Numbered from the stretch's first letter, positions 35,989-48,353 are shown. The stretch: DNA of 64,000 nucleotides from Planoprotostelium fungivorum (GCA_003024175.1 MDYQ01000362.1:43655-107654); one strand, 5' to 3'. Numbers and translations are program-made. Notes: generated by a model not told the origin, from the sequence alone.

Positions 35989-37188
35989 GGTTACCTCGCG
36001 TGAGAATGGTGACTACCAGGATTGATTATCCCCGACTGAAGCCCGACCTTAGGACGTTTGATAGGGAGACAAATATCAATTCGGATATTTTCCGTCTCAA
36101 AATGCTCTTTGTGGTACCAGTGCGCGGGACATGGTTTCAGGGTTTTAACAGTGGAAATAAGGCGGATATTGATATCGTTGCCCCAGACTGACCTTGGCTT
36201 GTCAGGACGTCCTGGTATGGTCTGTCGGTATGGAGGAAGAAGGCAGGTCTGTTCCCTTTGTGCGAATGGTGGGGAGCTGACTTTCTTTCAGTCATCTACC
36301 TCGGTTCTGGCGCATTCAGCAGGTGTCGCCAAAGATGACTGATGCTTGAGCCATACTCTCCGTAGGATGTGTATGTGATTGCCATTATTGAACGCTCAAG
36401 AGGTCGTGAGTTCTAAATTATGGAGAGACCTCTTTGACTGTTGTCTCATCAATGCCATTTGGCATCGGTCACGTGACAGGGTCCGCGGGTCAAATCTTCC
36501 GTATTCTCCGGCTATGGGACTTCGACGCACTCAATTCTATCGAACTGCACAGAAACACAGCCAACAATGGCTGGTTGATTTATCGGAACACCCCTCTCAT
36601 ACATCTCAGATGTAGGGCAATGAATACACGAGGCAGCTGCAATATCATTCTGCGGAAACAAATCACGGTGGGGGATGAACGCAGAGCTGCTTGAAGGTCC
36701 ACCCTTGCCTCTCGTATTGCAATGGATCGATGAAATGTGGTCAGAGGAGACTGGGTGTCCCTCGACCATTCGTCACAAGCTGAAGAGCAAAACCCCCAGC
36801 ATTCTGCCGGCAATGACGATACAGCCTCCCGTGCAGTTTCAAGAGCCGTTCAAATTGCTACAGCCGTTGAAGACAAATCGATCATCGTAATTGACTTGTT
36901 CGTTCACACTCTCATGACAAAACCGATGGACTGATTCCGCTCTTCTATTCCTCACTTGGATAGTAGACTGGCGCTGCAGTATAACGCGTCTGTGGATGAG
37001 ATTGGCTCATTGTACTGCACGAGGAGCGTGTCCGCACGAGGAGCGTGTCCGCACGAGGAGCGTGTCTGATTCTAATGGATCACTCAACTGAATCCACGTA
37101 GAAATCCACCAATCGCACACATCTCCCCTCCACACTAAATACGGAACACATGAAAACTCAGTTTTTACACTCTGTCCTCTGTCTTGTA
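35989..37188. other. Gene-poor 1.2-kb spacer with a 17-bp triplication
   Basis: Several overlapping open frames occur on both strands (36058-36342, 36379-36615, 36512-36769, 36675-36890), but none has a recognisable motif, splice partner or frame preference. A 17-bp unit is repeated three times at 37017-37067. This may be decayed sequence; I see no gene. Confidence 0.4.
37017..37067. repeat. 17-bp direct repeat, three units
   Basis: The unit GCACGAGGAGCGTGTCC occurs three times back to back; the last unit ends with T instead of C. It lies upstream of the 3' end of NudC, outside any recognised gene. Confidence 0.9.
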
Positions 37189-38286
37189 TTAATTGAACTT
37201 GGCCTGACTAAAGTCGAGCTCCGGGTGCTGCTCTTGAAACTTTTTGAACATCTCTTGTTTCTTCAGCTCGTCACTGGTTGGCAGTCCCATCTGCTTCTGC
37301 CTCTGATCGAACATCATCTTTTCCACCGTTGATCTTGTCTCAGTGTCTAAATCATCCAACTTGGATGTCTCTGGGACGATCTGCATCATCGTCACCATCT
37401 TCATCATGCAGATCGTCGTGTGTCTATCTCACCTTCTTCGTAGAGATCTCCTTCTCTCCCTTCAGCAAGCGGCTCCACCATTCCATCTGATTAGCTTTGA
37501 CGATGCTGACGATGACCAACTTGTTGCTATCCAGAGTCCAGCTCGATTCACCAACGTTGATAGCCTTCTCGAATTCTCCATCGACAGTGGCAGTCTTACC
37601 CTTGAGGGCGACGGTGAGTTTGTTGGACTTCATCGTGATGACCAGATCTCTCGCCCTCGTTCCCTCGGGCACGGGTATGTTGACTTCTACCTCTCCCAGA
37701 GTTTGAGTCCAAGAGTAGCCATCACATTCGGATCCATTACCTATATGAGTCATCATGGTGAATGATGGAGGTGGTGGTCACCGTCGTTGGGCAAGAGCTT
37801 TCCCTTTTCGGACTCTTCTAATTCTTCTCCTGGCTCGGCGGTGACTTCGCGTGGCTTTGAGATGGAGGCTGTGACGGTCGGTTTAGAGGGTTGAATGGGC
37901 TGATCGTTCTCATCTAACTCGACGATCTCCCTCTTGGGTGGTTGTCTGTGGGTGTGAATCATCATTCAATTCACTCGAATCATGGTGCTCACCTTGCCTC
38001 CTGCAGCTTCTTGAGTTCTTCCTTCTGTCTTTTTTCTTCTTCTCTTCGCTTGCCTTCGAGGGCGATCGAATTATACTTATCGAACACTTTCAGCACCATC
38101 TCACGTGCTTGCCCGGGATTTCCTCCCGTATAGAAATCTAAATTCCATCAACGATCGACGATTCAAGCCATTCTCACCAGTCTTCCTTTGGAAGAAGCTG
38201 AACAGATTGTCCAACAATTGTGGAACTCCTCCCTCCATCTGCTGTGCGAGATTGAGTATAGTCGCATCGAAACGCTCGTTCGCCAT
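37189..38286 (-). CDS. NUDC: NudC nuclear-distribution protein (CS-domain co-chaperone)
   Basis: NudC works with dynein/LIS1 and Hsp90. The N-terminus [20 protein letters not shown] and [20 protein letters not shown] match the family, followed by a Lys/Glu-rich coiled coil ([19 protein letters not shown]). The CS/p23 domain reads [59 protein letters not shown] and [20 protein letters not shown]. The C-terminal signature is [39 protein letters not shown] and the end LDFSQAKFN (TAA 37189-37191). Length and all segments agree with animal NudC. It diverges from DIM1, 113 bp between starts. Confidence 0.93.
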
Positions 38287-38399
38287 CTTGTATGATCAAA
38301 ATCAGAGATCAGATCAACCAAATGGAATCGTGTTTTATTCCTTTGAGAAACATCATGTGATTCAGCAGATTCAACCCAAACGAAGACACAGCACACGTT

Positions 38400-38867
38400 A
38401 TGTCCTATCTATTGCCTCACTTGAAGAATGGATGGCAAGTCGATCAAGCCATCTTATCTGAAGAAGAACGTCTGGTCGTCATTCGATTCGGCCACGATTG
38501 GGAGCCAGACTGCATGCAGGTGAAGGATAAGAAACTCTATATGTCTAATGAGATGCAGGTAGACGAGGTGTTGAAATCGATTCAACCGAAAGTCAAGAAT
38601 TACGCAGTGATTTACCTGGTGGATATCTCAAAAGTCCCCGACTTCAATCACATGTACGAACTGTACGATAATGTGACGCTCATGTTCTTCTATCGCAACA
38701 AACACATCATGATTGATCTGGGTACGGGTAACAACAACAAGATCAACTTTGTCATCTCAGACAAACAAGAGATGATCGACATGTTTGAGGTCGTTTTCAG
38801 AGGTGCAAAGAAGGGAAGAGGTCTCGTGGTATCTCTCAAGGACTATTCTACAAAGTACAAATATTAA
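38400..38867 (+). CDS. TXNL4A: DIM1/TXNL4A U5 snRNP protein
   Basis: This thioredoxin-fold protein is part of the U5 snRNP and one of the most conserved splicing factors. It reads MSYLLPHLKNGWQVDQAILS, VVIRFGHDWEPDCMQ, VDEVLKSIQPKVKNYAVIYL, YRNKHIMIDLGTGNNNKINF and GRGLVVSLKDYSTKYKY. Read straight through, the frame is 155 codons, but 38520-38558 is a 39-nt GT-AG intron whose length is divisible by three and which lacks a stop. Removing it restores CMQVDEVL and exactly 142 residues, the normal length. The exons are therefore 38400-38519 and 38559-38867. Confidence 0.95.
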   Translation: MSYLLPHLKNGWQVDQAILSEEERLVVIRFGHDWEPDCMQVKDKKLYMSNEMQVDEVLKSIQPKVKNYAVIYLVDISKVPDFNHMYELYDNVTLMFFYRNKHIMIDLGTGNNNKINFVISDKQEMIDMFEVVFRGAKKGRGLVVSLKDYSTKYKY

Positions 38868-39061
38868 ACGACACCTGTATCACCTCTTGTGTCTCATGTC
38901 CCAAAGAGTCATATACATCTTTTACATCCAACCATCCATGATGCAGCTTCTTGTCTTCTTACTGATTGTGCAAGTGTCTGCCAACATCGTCTGACAAACT
39001 GAGCCTAGCCAAGAGATTTACGTTCAATCGTTCCACTCATCCTCTTATTTTACGTTTATTC

Positions 39062-41001
39062 TTAAGACCTGTGTTTATTCCTGCTCATCTCTCGCATGAG
39101 CTCAGCCTTCAACGCAGCGACCTGTCGTCTTCAGTCTCGACCTACACGAGACTCCCACCTCTTGCTGTGAAGATTCTAAAGACTTTTTCATTTGTACATT
39201 CTCTTCTCTTGTTGCCTCTAACGCTCTGTCGAAGCTTTGCATCTTTGGTATCAATCCTGATAGTACCTAACTCGTTCAGAAATTGTTTAAATTCCATTTC
39301 TTTCGATTTTATTTCGATCGGGATCTCACCTGGACGTATCGTTGTTTCAATAGATAAAATTGTTGCTCTCTCTTCAGCACCCTCCTCTCCAATCGATTCT
39401 GCACCTCTTCTGCAGTCAATTCATCCATCTCTAAACCTGTCCCCCGTCATCATCTCCTCTTCTTCATTGTTGTCTCTTGATATACATAGCATGGAAGGGT
39501 GATATAGAAGATGGTTTGGAGATGCATACCCGAGCCAATATCATCGACGGACGATCTGTAGTCTGCCAACACAGTCGTTCCCATTCTCGCTGGTGATGTG
39601 AAGGGAAACTCTTCCTCTATCTCTTCTTCCTCTTCTCCCTTGTCTTCTTTCTCTTCTCTCTCTTCTTTCTCTTCCTTGTCTTCTCTCTCTTCCTTGTCTT
39701 CCTTCTCTTCTCTCACTTCCTTCACTCTCCTCGCTTCCTTCTCTCTCTTCTCTCTCTCCTCCACCTTCTTGTACCTACCGACGTCACTTCCTCTCCTCTC
39801 CCCTCTCTCACCTCTGAAGATGCAACGTGCTGATGGTGATGATGTGCTTCTCCAACTCTCGATTGTGCTCTTGATTCTTCTCTAATTCTCCGTTTAACCT
39901 CGAACACAGCACGTTCAGTTCACATATTCCCGTCTCCTTCTTCTCCAACTCTTCTTCTACCGAAGTCATTTTGGCTCTGTAGTCTTCTACCTGTACGATC
40001 TTCACTCTTGTATCTCGCATGACTTCATCACCTGTTGTCGTAAGACCATGTTCTCCTTGATGAGAGCGGGTGTCGTGGCGTTGAACTGCGGGAGGATCGG
40101 TTTGTTCTTTGTCTTTGCAGTGCTGGAGGACAGTTGTGGAGGGGGCTTGCCCTTCGGTGTTGCGGGCCCGGGAAATGTTCCCTTGTTGTCCACGCCGACC
40201 TGGTATTTATTTTTAATGTCGTGCTTTATTTCTTTTTGGGAGGACTCACCCTCTTGAGTAGGAGTGGGGTGATGGTCCCCGCCTTCACACCTTCCTTCTT
40301 CTCTCCTATGTTTCCTGTGATATTCTTCTTCTCTGGATCTCTCTTGTCTGTCGCTTTCGTGCTTTCTTTGTCTTCTGCACCTCGGCTCAATTCACCAGAA
40401 TGGGTGAGACTGTTGGTGGATGAAGCGAGGGGATTTGAAGGATCAGGGGACGGATGCTTCGTCTCAGTTTGGATGGCTTTACGAAGGTCCTCTATTGAAC
40501 CACGATTGGATTTCCTATTTCAGCGGATGAGACCCATACCCAATTGGATGGACGGATGAGTGATTCGACTCACAATCGGGGAGAGTTCATCGACATAGTT
40601 CCTGATGTTGTACGGCATGGTCGATTCGTAGGCTGTTCGATGATGAGACATGATTTGGCAATTGAGATTGATGTGGGTGTGGTGATGAGTATAGAAGAGA
40701 AAGCGAGGGTTGTGAAGAGGAAGCACATACCTGATGAGCGGGCGACGACGGAGTTCGTCTAGCTGTGTTCTTCCTTATCGAACCATCGGTAGGTCTCATA
40801 TAACCAGGTATCGGATTTAATTCATCTATGGTGCTCACGCTGCCTTCAGAACAGATCGATAAATTGTCATCTAACACAGACAACTGACCATGTCAGTGAT
40901 GATGTATGATTCCCTCTACCAGACACCTGTGAAGCTACAGAGCCTTGAGAATTATTTGATCCCGAACGTGGTCTTGTGGGTTCGCCAGGTAAATTATCCA
41001 T
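39062..41001 (-). CDS. Coiled-coil protein with disordered N-terminus, function unknown
   Basis: The start (ATG 40999-41001) reads MDNLPGEPTRPRSGSNNSQG and continues through an intron into LSVLDDNLSICSEGSVSTID. Next are AYESTMPYNIRNYVDELSPI, a Lys/Pro/Ser-rich linker, GKPPPQLSSSTAKTKNK and FNATTPALIKENMVLRQQ. A long coiled coil follows (VEDYRAKMTSVEEELEKKET, LNGELEKNQEHNRELEKHII), then an extreme Glu/Lys run (EEREKREKEARRVKEVREEK). The last exons give MDELTAEEVQNRLERRVLKR, FDRALEATREENVQMKKSLE and VAALKAELMREMSRNKHRS, TAA at 39062-39064. Exon joins in the last 350 bases are my best reading. Elongated coiled coils of this type are common in cytoskeletal or ciliary proteins, but no family is identified. 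Confidence 0.6.
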
Positions 41002-41184
41002 ATCACCGATCGCAATGTATACTCATAAGGCCACCTCTCAGTGATCGACTCTCCTTATTTTGTCTGCGGTTTCCACTCGGGTAAGCAGCTCACCGCTTCG
41101 CCTCACTCTTTGCTTTTCTTCGCCGATGTTGGCCCAACCGAACAAATTCCGTTTCAACTACAAACGACTCTTTATTCTAATCCA

Positions 41185-43392
41185 CTACTTTCCTGCGATG
41201 AACGTGGCACCTCTGCTGTCCCTCTCATCGTATGATACGTCCCACAACCCTGTCTATGTCACTCTTTCGTTGTGTTGAGAGATCATCATGAACAATCTCA
41301 CATGGCCGATCGGATGATTCGTATCTTTGTGTCGGTAGTTGATAGGGTGTGAGAGCTAACCACTCCCCCGTGCTTCCCTCTGGACTGACTGCCGTTTCAA
41401 AATGTTCGACTCCGTACCGCGATGGTAAGAAGAGGACACCAATCTCATAATTACGGATCATGATCTGACTTCCATTCTTCTGGAGCGACCCCCAAGCCTG
41501 AATCATTCAGTCTCTCCATCCTCATACTTTTTCATCACCGCTTTCGACAGATTCGATGACGTAAGCATCTGATGGTCAAGGATGTTCTACTCTGCTCATG
41601 TCAAACATCTATGAAAGGATACGATCCACGCCGCTCTCGAATAGTCGTTCGAAAAAGTGGCGAACGTCTTGATGTGCGGAGCCACCCTCTCTCTTCCAGT
41701 CAGAGGTCGATATCGGTGCATCAATCCCCTCTCTTTGAAGAAAGCCTTGTCGTTCTTCTGTGGAAAACACAGACCACCTCCAGAATTCCAACCGTCTATC
41801 ACATCATCAACCATGTCATTCTGATTTCGCTTCTTCTTCACCGTTGCTGTCTCTCTGTGAGAATTAATGTCAATAAGACTCTGTCATGATGTTCGTGTAA
41901 CTCACGACGAAAGAGACGGTAGGCCACACGAGCTGTACGCCAGTCACTTGCGTCGTGTTGTCCTTCTTCTTTCCCTTCTTCTCTCTGGTGATGAGATGAT
42001 GTGGCCACATGCTGTTGCGAAACTCTTCGTTGATCCAATCTTCCGTGATGCTACCCATGCTGGAGAACTAAGATATCAGAAGATGACGATCTCGATGCTG
42101 ATGACGATCATCACGAGGGGCACTACTCACTTGACAGACGTGATGAGGTGATGAGAAATCTCCTTGGAAATTCTCTCTCGATAATGCTTTACGTAACGCC
42201 ATGTGTCCATATCGATCCAAACTCTCTCCCTGGAAATGACCTAAATCGAGTTCATTCGTCTCCTCCTTTGTTGTTTCTCTTCACCTGGCACTGAAGTGAT
42301 GAGAATGACCTTAGATGAAGAGAAATCGAAGGAAGAGAAAGGCTTCGGATCGGCTTTGATTCTTCTGACGTAATCCGTGATTGTTTCCTCGAAGGCACTC
42401 GTCGGTGGAGAGTCTTCTTTCTTTCTCGAAAAGTCTTCCATCCAGATGCCCTGCGTCGTGTCACGAGATGACATCGTGCGATCGATCGTCGTCGTGTCTT
42501 CATCATGTGATCCAATTTCTCACTTGTGTCTTGCGATCATAATCGGGTGCGACTAGATTGGCTGTCGATATTGCGATGCGTACCTGATCTATCGTTGATG
42601 TCTTCGATACATTCGCATCATTTTCGGTTGATTAGAAGGTAGAGGGACGGACCTTGTTTTCATAGAAGATGGCGAACATCTTTCCGTGGTTAGTACCATA
42701 AGAGAGGGGTAGAGGTGGACAGTGGACAGTCATCTTGTCTCGTTTGAAAGCCTGATGATCGGTTGAGATCGAGCTCGAGCGAGCGAGGGATGCCGATGGT
42801 GCGATCGCGTGATCACCTGGATGTTGGACATACCGTGGACGACTGTGAGGGGAACCATCGTGAGAAGAGGAATGGTTTCCAATAGCCACTGATTCAATAT
42901 TCAATGGGAGAGGAGAGCATGATGACATCACATCGAGGTCCAACATGTAAGTTGTCAACAGCACGGAGAGGATCTCTTCTTCAGTCTGTTTTCGAATGAA
43001 TCTAATGATGGACGAAAGAGACTCACAGAGAAGATATCCTTCAACCTGATGCTGTGTGCGTTACCTTGTGATGTCAAGCCAGGCATGGAATTAAACCTGT
43101 ACAATGGAACTGAGGACAGCTGATGAGATCAATATCACAGAATACAGGTGTTCTACTCACCCTGGGTTGTTTGTCATCGAGTGTCGTGAGATCAACTTCA
43201 GCTCTCCTCTTTCTGTCGTGAGGGACATCGCTCCGATTAATCTCTTCTTCTTGAGATAACAATATTGCCAATTGATAATCTGCTTCTTCTTGAGTCAATT
43301 CGCCCACTGCGATCTGAATCATCGTGATCAGACAATTGGAACGTGTCATCTCTTAATCTCACTCGAGCTGAAAAGTCTGAATAGATGTCCAT
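41185..43392 (-). CDS. TDP1: Tyrosyl-DNA phosphodiesterase 1 (TDP1)
   Basis: TDP1 hydrolyses tyrosine-3'-DNA bonds left by stalled topoisomerase I. Start MDIYSDFSAR (ATG 43390-43392) splices to IAVGELTQEEADYQLAILLS, a ubiquitin-interacting-motif-like helix. The first HKD motif lies in GTNHGKMFAIFYENK, then KTQGIWMEDFSRK, VILITSVPGRFQGESLDRYG, SMGSITEDWINEEF, the GGGLCFPQKN segment, and the second HKD in PHIKTFA with the partner LTSSNLSKAAWGSLQKNGSQ. The C-terminal block IMIRNYEIGVLFLPSRYGV and DRPWLWDVSYDERD closes it, TAG at 41185-41187. It diverges from the GAP gene (183 bp between starts). The N-terminal UIM-like helix is not part of the classical human enzyme. Confidence 0.88.
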
Positions 43393-43575
43393 GGTCACCT
43401 GTAACAAGTGTTTCTGTGAGATGATCAGGTGGTTCCTTTTTTTTCTGAATCATCCGAGACCGAATACAACCGAATCATCATCCGCATTCACACGGTGTCT
43501 TCATCGTCAGAGAGACTTCTGTAAAGGCGGAGTCAGAGGGAGTCTATATCATTCTCCTCTAGAGAGTCAGACAGG

Positions 43576-46500
43576 ATGTCTATGACGTCTCTCTTTTCTC
43601 GATCCCGACAGAGGGAAGCGAATAACAGCAGCACCAATCTATCTCGCAATTCGAACGATCCACCCCCTGATTTCAAATTGTCGAAGACTGAACAAGATGC
43701 AACAAAAAAGTTGTTCTCTCTCATGGTCGGATGTCCAAAGTGAGTCAAGAAACCAAAGAGAAGGGAGGGAAGGTGATTCACGATATGAACAGGTTATTAT
43801 CCTTTATGGAGAAGGCACCAGGTTCTTCAGAAGATTTACCGAGAGGACTGATTTCGTTATCACAAGCCACAGGTGATTTTCCATCTCCATCCATTATCAC
43901 TCTGCCTCTTTTAATCTCCATCTCGATTCGAGATACCCCTGCCATCAGATGAACGAACGAAAAACCTGCGATAACAAAGACAGGTACAACCTTCGACATG
44001 ATCCGATACTTTGTGGCAGAGGACTTTAAGAGGCATGCAGGCAGTGATGCTGGAAGTATCATGAGAGGCAACTGCATCGCATCTAAATTGACCAAAGAGT
44101 TCCTGAGTGAGTCGAAACGATTCGAGAGGAGAAACTGAAGAGAGAAGAACGAGTCGGAAGACCTTACCTCACCACGCTCCTCGCTGGACCTTTGAATCAA
44201 TTCATCGAGGATAACACTTCATTCGAAATCGACCCACTGTGAGGAATCATCCCATCTCTTCATCTCTCCATCGTCATACGTAGACATCACCTCTCTTCTC
44301 ATCATCTCGATCGAGTGATCATCACATCTCATCGGATCATCTCGAATCACACGATCATCTCGAATCGCACGATCATCCCATCTCATCGGATCACCATCAC
44401 CCCCCGTCATCTCCTCTGACGAGAGCAGTAAATTCGAAGACGAACCGTACAATGCAGAAGAACAGATGTCCGCCAACCGTATGAAACTGGTCGAAGCTGT
44501 GAAAGGTCTCGTGGGCACAATCACTTCACCCGAAATGGTGGGAGAATTACCCGTAGCCATTCGAGTCTTGGCCTCTTATTTCGGAGAATTCGCCAGCAAT
44601 TACGCACCCGATCAGTTCTACGCCTTGGTGGGAGGTACGTACGGTACGTATGAGTACGTCTGACCGTGTCTAAGGGTTCTTGATGTTGAGATGGATCAAT
44701 CCTGCCATCACCAACCCCGACGCATTTGGAATTGTTCCGGAGAGCAGAATTTCTCCGATGATGCGAAGAAATTTCGTCTTGGTGACCAAAGTCCTCCAGG
44801 TACGTACCGTACGTACGCTTTCACCCCCGCTCACCCCATCAGAATCTGTCGAACGGTGTCGAGTTCTCGAACAAGGAGACATACATGATGTCCATGAACG
44901 AGTTCATCAAGCAGAACTTCTGGCGAATGGAGAAATACCTCCGATTGGTCGTATCACCCGTCACAGCTCCACGCCTGATCGGTGAGACATGTGGTGGAGA
45001 AGTCACGTGACACCATATCAGAGCCGAACGTGCCCAAGCAAGATTACGCTCTCGTTCACAAGGTGTTTGCAGAGCACGAGCACAAGATATTGGATCTGTA
45101 CGACAGTCTGTCGGACGCAGAGAAGAATGGAGTCAATCGACAGCAGATCGAAGAGGTGTTGACCGTCTTCTCTCAGTTTAGACACATTGACAACTTCCTC
45201 GATAAGAAGTTCTTGAGGTGAGGGGACTTGCCATGTCATCTCATCACGTTAGACATGATAGCTCTGATCATACGTCAATATCGTACATCTAATCATCTAC
45301 ATCGATACGTGATATGCACGATAAGATGTGAGAATGATATGAAAAATGACACCATCAGTGATGAGACGATCACCATCAAGATGATCGTTGAGTCGGGTGA
45401 GCAGACCTTCGAGTCGGGAGTGGATGGTTCGGTTTTATTCCTTCAGCCCATCATCCAGAAGACAGTACAGAAGATGAGAAAACACGAGATGAAGAAATAC
45501 CCAAAGAACAACAAGCTGGCCGTGGAATCAACTCTCGTCTTTGGGAGGTCACTCGAGGACTACATGCAGCAGCAGAGCAGATACTTTATTGACATCGATA
45601 TTCCTATCTTCCTCTCCGAATCGATCAGGGCCATCATGTCTAAAGTGAGACGCGTTTCTCTCACTTTTCATTTTCATCATCACATGGATGATGACGATGA
45701 TCACCCGAGACGTCTCAAGACGAAGGGAAAACTGAACGAAGACAGGGACTGGCGGTACAAAACATATTCTCCTCGACGCACGGAAATCAAAATCATATGC
45801 AAGCTGAGGCAGACAAATTGAAGAAGGAGATCGACAAGGGAAACAAAGTGCAGATGCAGAACGTGGACAGGGCTGTCTTGGGTCAATTGATCAAACTGTA
45901 CCTCAGAGAACTACCCGAGCCTATTTTTCCGGAATCTTCCGCGCCATACATCAACGAACTGAGCACGCAATTATCTTACGAAGAGCTCAGCGCGTTTCGT
46001 GAGTTCATCTTTCACATCCATCACATCACAACTCATCCATCACATCTCATCTCATCCATCACATCTCATCTCATCCATCACATCTCATCTCATCCATCAC
46101 ATCTCATCTCATCCATCACATCTCATCTCATCCATCACATCTCATCTCATCCATCACATCACACTGCACTATCTCGTCAATACATACACGACGAAGTAAC
46201 GAACGAGAGAGAACAAAGATTGATCGCACGACAGCCACCAACTCCACCACCACCGTGGGGAAGATGCAGCAGTTTGTCAAGAGCTTGCCCTTCTTCCACC
46301 AGTCACTATTGTACCATCTCATGTGGTTGCTGTGGAACATCACAAAGAACTGTCAGATCAACCGTATGACATGTCCCAGCCTCTCCCTCGTCTTCGGACC
46401 CCTTCTGTACAGGAGTCCAGTCAAGAGTTCGAAGGGCAGCATGGGAAGAAAGAACACTGGGTCTGAAATGAGAAGTGAAACGAAGGTGAGTCGATCCTTC

Positions 46501-47989
46501 ATTCGTCACCCACATTCATCTCAACGGTCGACACGTTTCATTTCTTTTTATTCTTCTCACGGTGCGTAGGACCAATCGACCGTGGTAGAATATCTCCTCA
46601 AGTCCTTCGTTGAAGTCTTCGAGGTGATGAGTCTCTCGTCTTCCAGTGTGAAAAGTATCGCTGAAGAGAAACAGTTTATGGTCGACGCACAAGAGTCTCT
46701 CGTGAAGGAAGGACAACCTTTCCTGCGCTGTCGCCTCATGATCGACCCGGAGGACCCCAACTTGGGGTCCATTCAGAGTATCTCGTACCTCAAGTCATCG
46801 AATCAGAACGGTCTCGCCATCCTCTCCGTAGGTTATCGCATTCAAGTGTACGATATGGAGGTGAATCCGTTCATTTTATTCTGTTTTATTGTCCATCTAC
46901 AACTCGTACCCTTTCCAGTTCTGACATCACGACAGCAAGCACGCCTCATCAAGGCGAGTGACGAGAAGAAACCCGTCGATGAAGCGAAGAGGGGAGAGAT
47001 GATGATCTCCTTTGTCAAAATCGAGATGGACTTGGAGAACCGCTGCACCGGCCGCATCTGGGTGGCAAGGGAGCTGCACACCACCGTCTACGACGTCAAG
47101 ATGCAGAGCATCATTCCAATCGTTCGGATACCAAGGGGTGCAACATCCATCACGCAGTTCAAGAACCAGATGTGGCTGCACGATTTCCAGAGCAAGAACA
47201 TCCACGTGTACGACGTGGAGACGTGCAGGGAGCTCGAGACGTTCGGTGGATCGACTGATTTCGCGGAGAGCTTGGGATTCTTCCAATTGGCTACATTTGG
47301 AGATAAGGTGGGTGTCATCGCATGTTCTACTCGTGATGATGTTAAGATGATGATGATGATGATGATGATGAACTGAAGAGAGAAAAGGTGTGGGCGGGAA
47401 GTGTATCGGGATTGGTTTCAGTTTGGGATGCACAGACGAAAAAGATGATCGCAGAGAATCGAAGCGGACACAGGAAGAAGATCAACACGTTCGTCAACAT
47501 GGATCGAAGTGTGAGTCTTCTACACATGATGTCACCTCCATCACGATGATGTGACCATGATGTGACCATGATGCAGGTGCTGTCGGGCAGTGATGATGGT
47601 GGCGTCTGTGTGTGGTCCATAAGTGACAATCATTCGCTGGAGTTGGAGAGGAGGGTAGAGATTCACGCGGGAAAGATCAAGCAACTGAGCATCTTCAACA
47701 ACACTGTCTTCTGCACGACATGGGAGATGACCATCAAGATGTACACCAAGGTGGCTTTCCATCTTCCATCGTGATGTGTGTCTGATGGACGTTTCAGAAT
47801 TTCGAGTTGGTGCACGAAGTCAAGGAGCACGTGGATTCAGTGACGGGAGTCATCTTCCATTACAGCCCGAAGCAGAGGAAGTGGCTCATGTGGTCCGCCT
47901 CATACGATAACTCCATCTGTCAGTTCACCATCGCTTCGTCGGACTCCACACAGACCCTCCAATCTTCTTCATCCTACAGTGCGATCTAA
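43576..47989 (+). CDS. RasGAP - RhoGAP - WD40 multidomain protein
   Basis: The start MSMTSLFSRSRQREANNSST is followed by a RasGAP domain: TTFDMIRYFVAEDFKRHAGS, SIMRGNCIASKLTKEFLS (arginine finger), VAIRVLASYFGEFASNYAPD, FLMLRWINPAITNPDAFGIV (neurofibromin-type signature) and ETYMMSMNEFIKQNFWRMEK. A linker leads to a RhoGAP domain: LVFGRSLEDYMQ, DIPIFLSESIRAIMSK, then (exon from 45746) GLAVQNIFSSTHGNQNHMQA, AVLGQLIKLYLRELPEPIFP and HLMWLLWNITKNCQINRMTC. The C-terminal third is a beta-propeller: WVARELHTTVYDVKMQSI, VWAGSVSGLVSVWDAQTKKM, VLSGSDDGGVCVWSISDN and MWSASYDNSICQF, ending SSYSAI TAA. The RhoGAP arginine expected in the GIFR position is replaced (NIFS). It probably links Ras and Rho/Rac signalling. 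Confidence 0.82.
46010..46160. repeat. Tandem CATCACATCTCATCTCATC-type repeat in an intron
   Basis: About seven copies of a 20-bp unit (close to ATCTCATCTCATCCATCAC) fill an intron of the GAP gene, after the exon ending YEELSAFR. The same motif family expands introns of the neighbouring kinase gene. Confidence 0.85.
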
Positions 47990-48353
47990 ATAAATGTAAT
48001 CTGTAATCCTGATGTGAGATGCACCGATGATGCACTGCGAGAGGTGTGACGGGGGACGTTTGTTACCAAGCGGGGAATATCGATGCGTCCACTGGGAAGA
48101 CATACGTGGCATGATGTGAGCTGATCCCACATCTCTATAGGCTCAGTTCATATTATGAAGATGAAAAGGATGTAAGGTGTTGATAGACAAGTGGGGGAGT
48201 GGTGAGTGGTGCTGGTGTGGGAAGAAGTCCAATTCGGAAAATGGTGAAAATATTTTCCAAAACGAAAGCATCACATCTCGGACTGAAGAGAGATCAGAAC
48301 GATATAGCACATGAACCTTCACTCTTGCAGTGACGAATCATAACAAAGGTTCA
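47990..48353. other. Spacer between the GAP gene and the AGC kinase
   Basis: AATAAATG lies just past the GAP stop codon (47986-48000). An ATG at 48311 followed by a TCTTGCAG acceptor-like site could mark a short upstream exon or leader of the kinase gene. No other feature is supported. Confidence 0.35.

Noticed and set aside
35989-37188. Several 60-90-codon open frames
   Set aside because: They overlap on both strands, have no motif or splice partner, and look like chance.
38520-38558. Extra 13 residues in DIM1
   Set aside because: The segment has GT-AG ends and its removal restores the exact conserved sequence and length.
39598-39885. Plus-strand Ser-rich open frame
   Set aside because: It is the reverse of the Glu/Lys-rich coiled-coil coding region on the minus strand.
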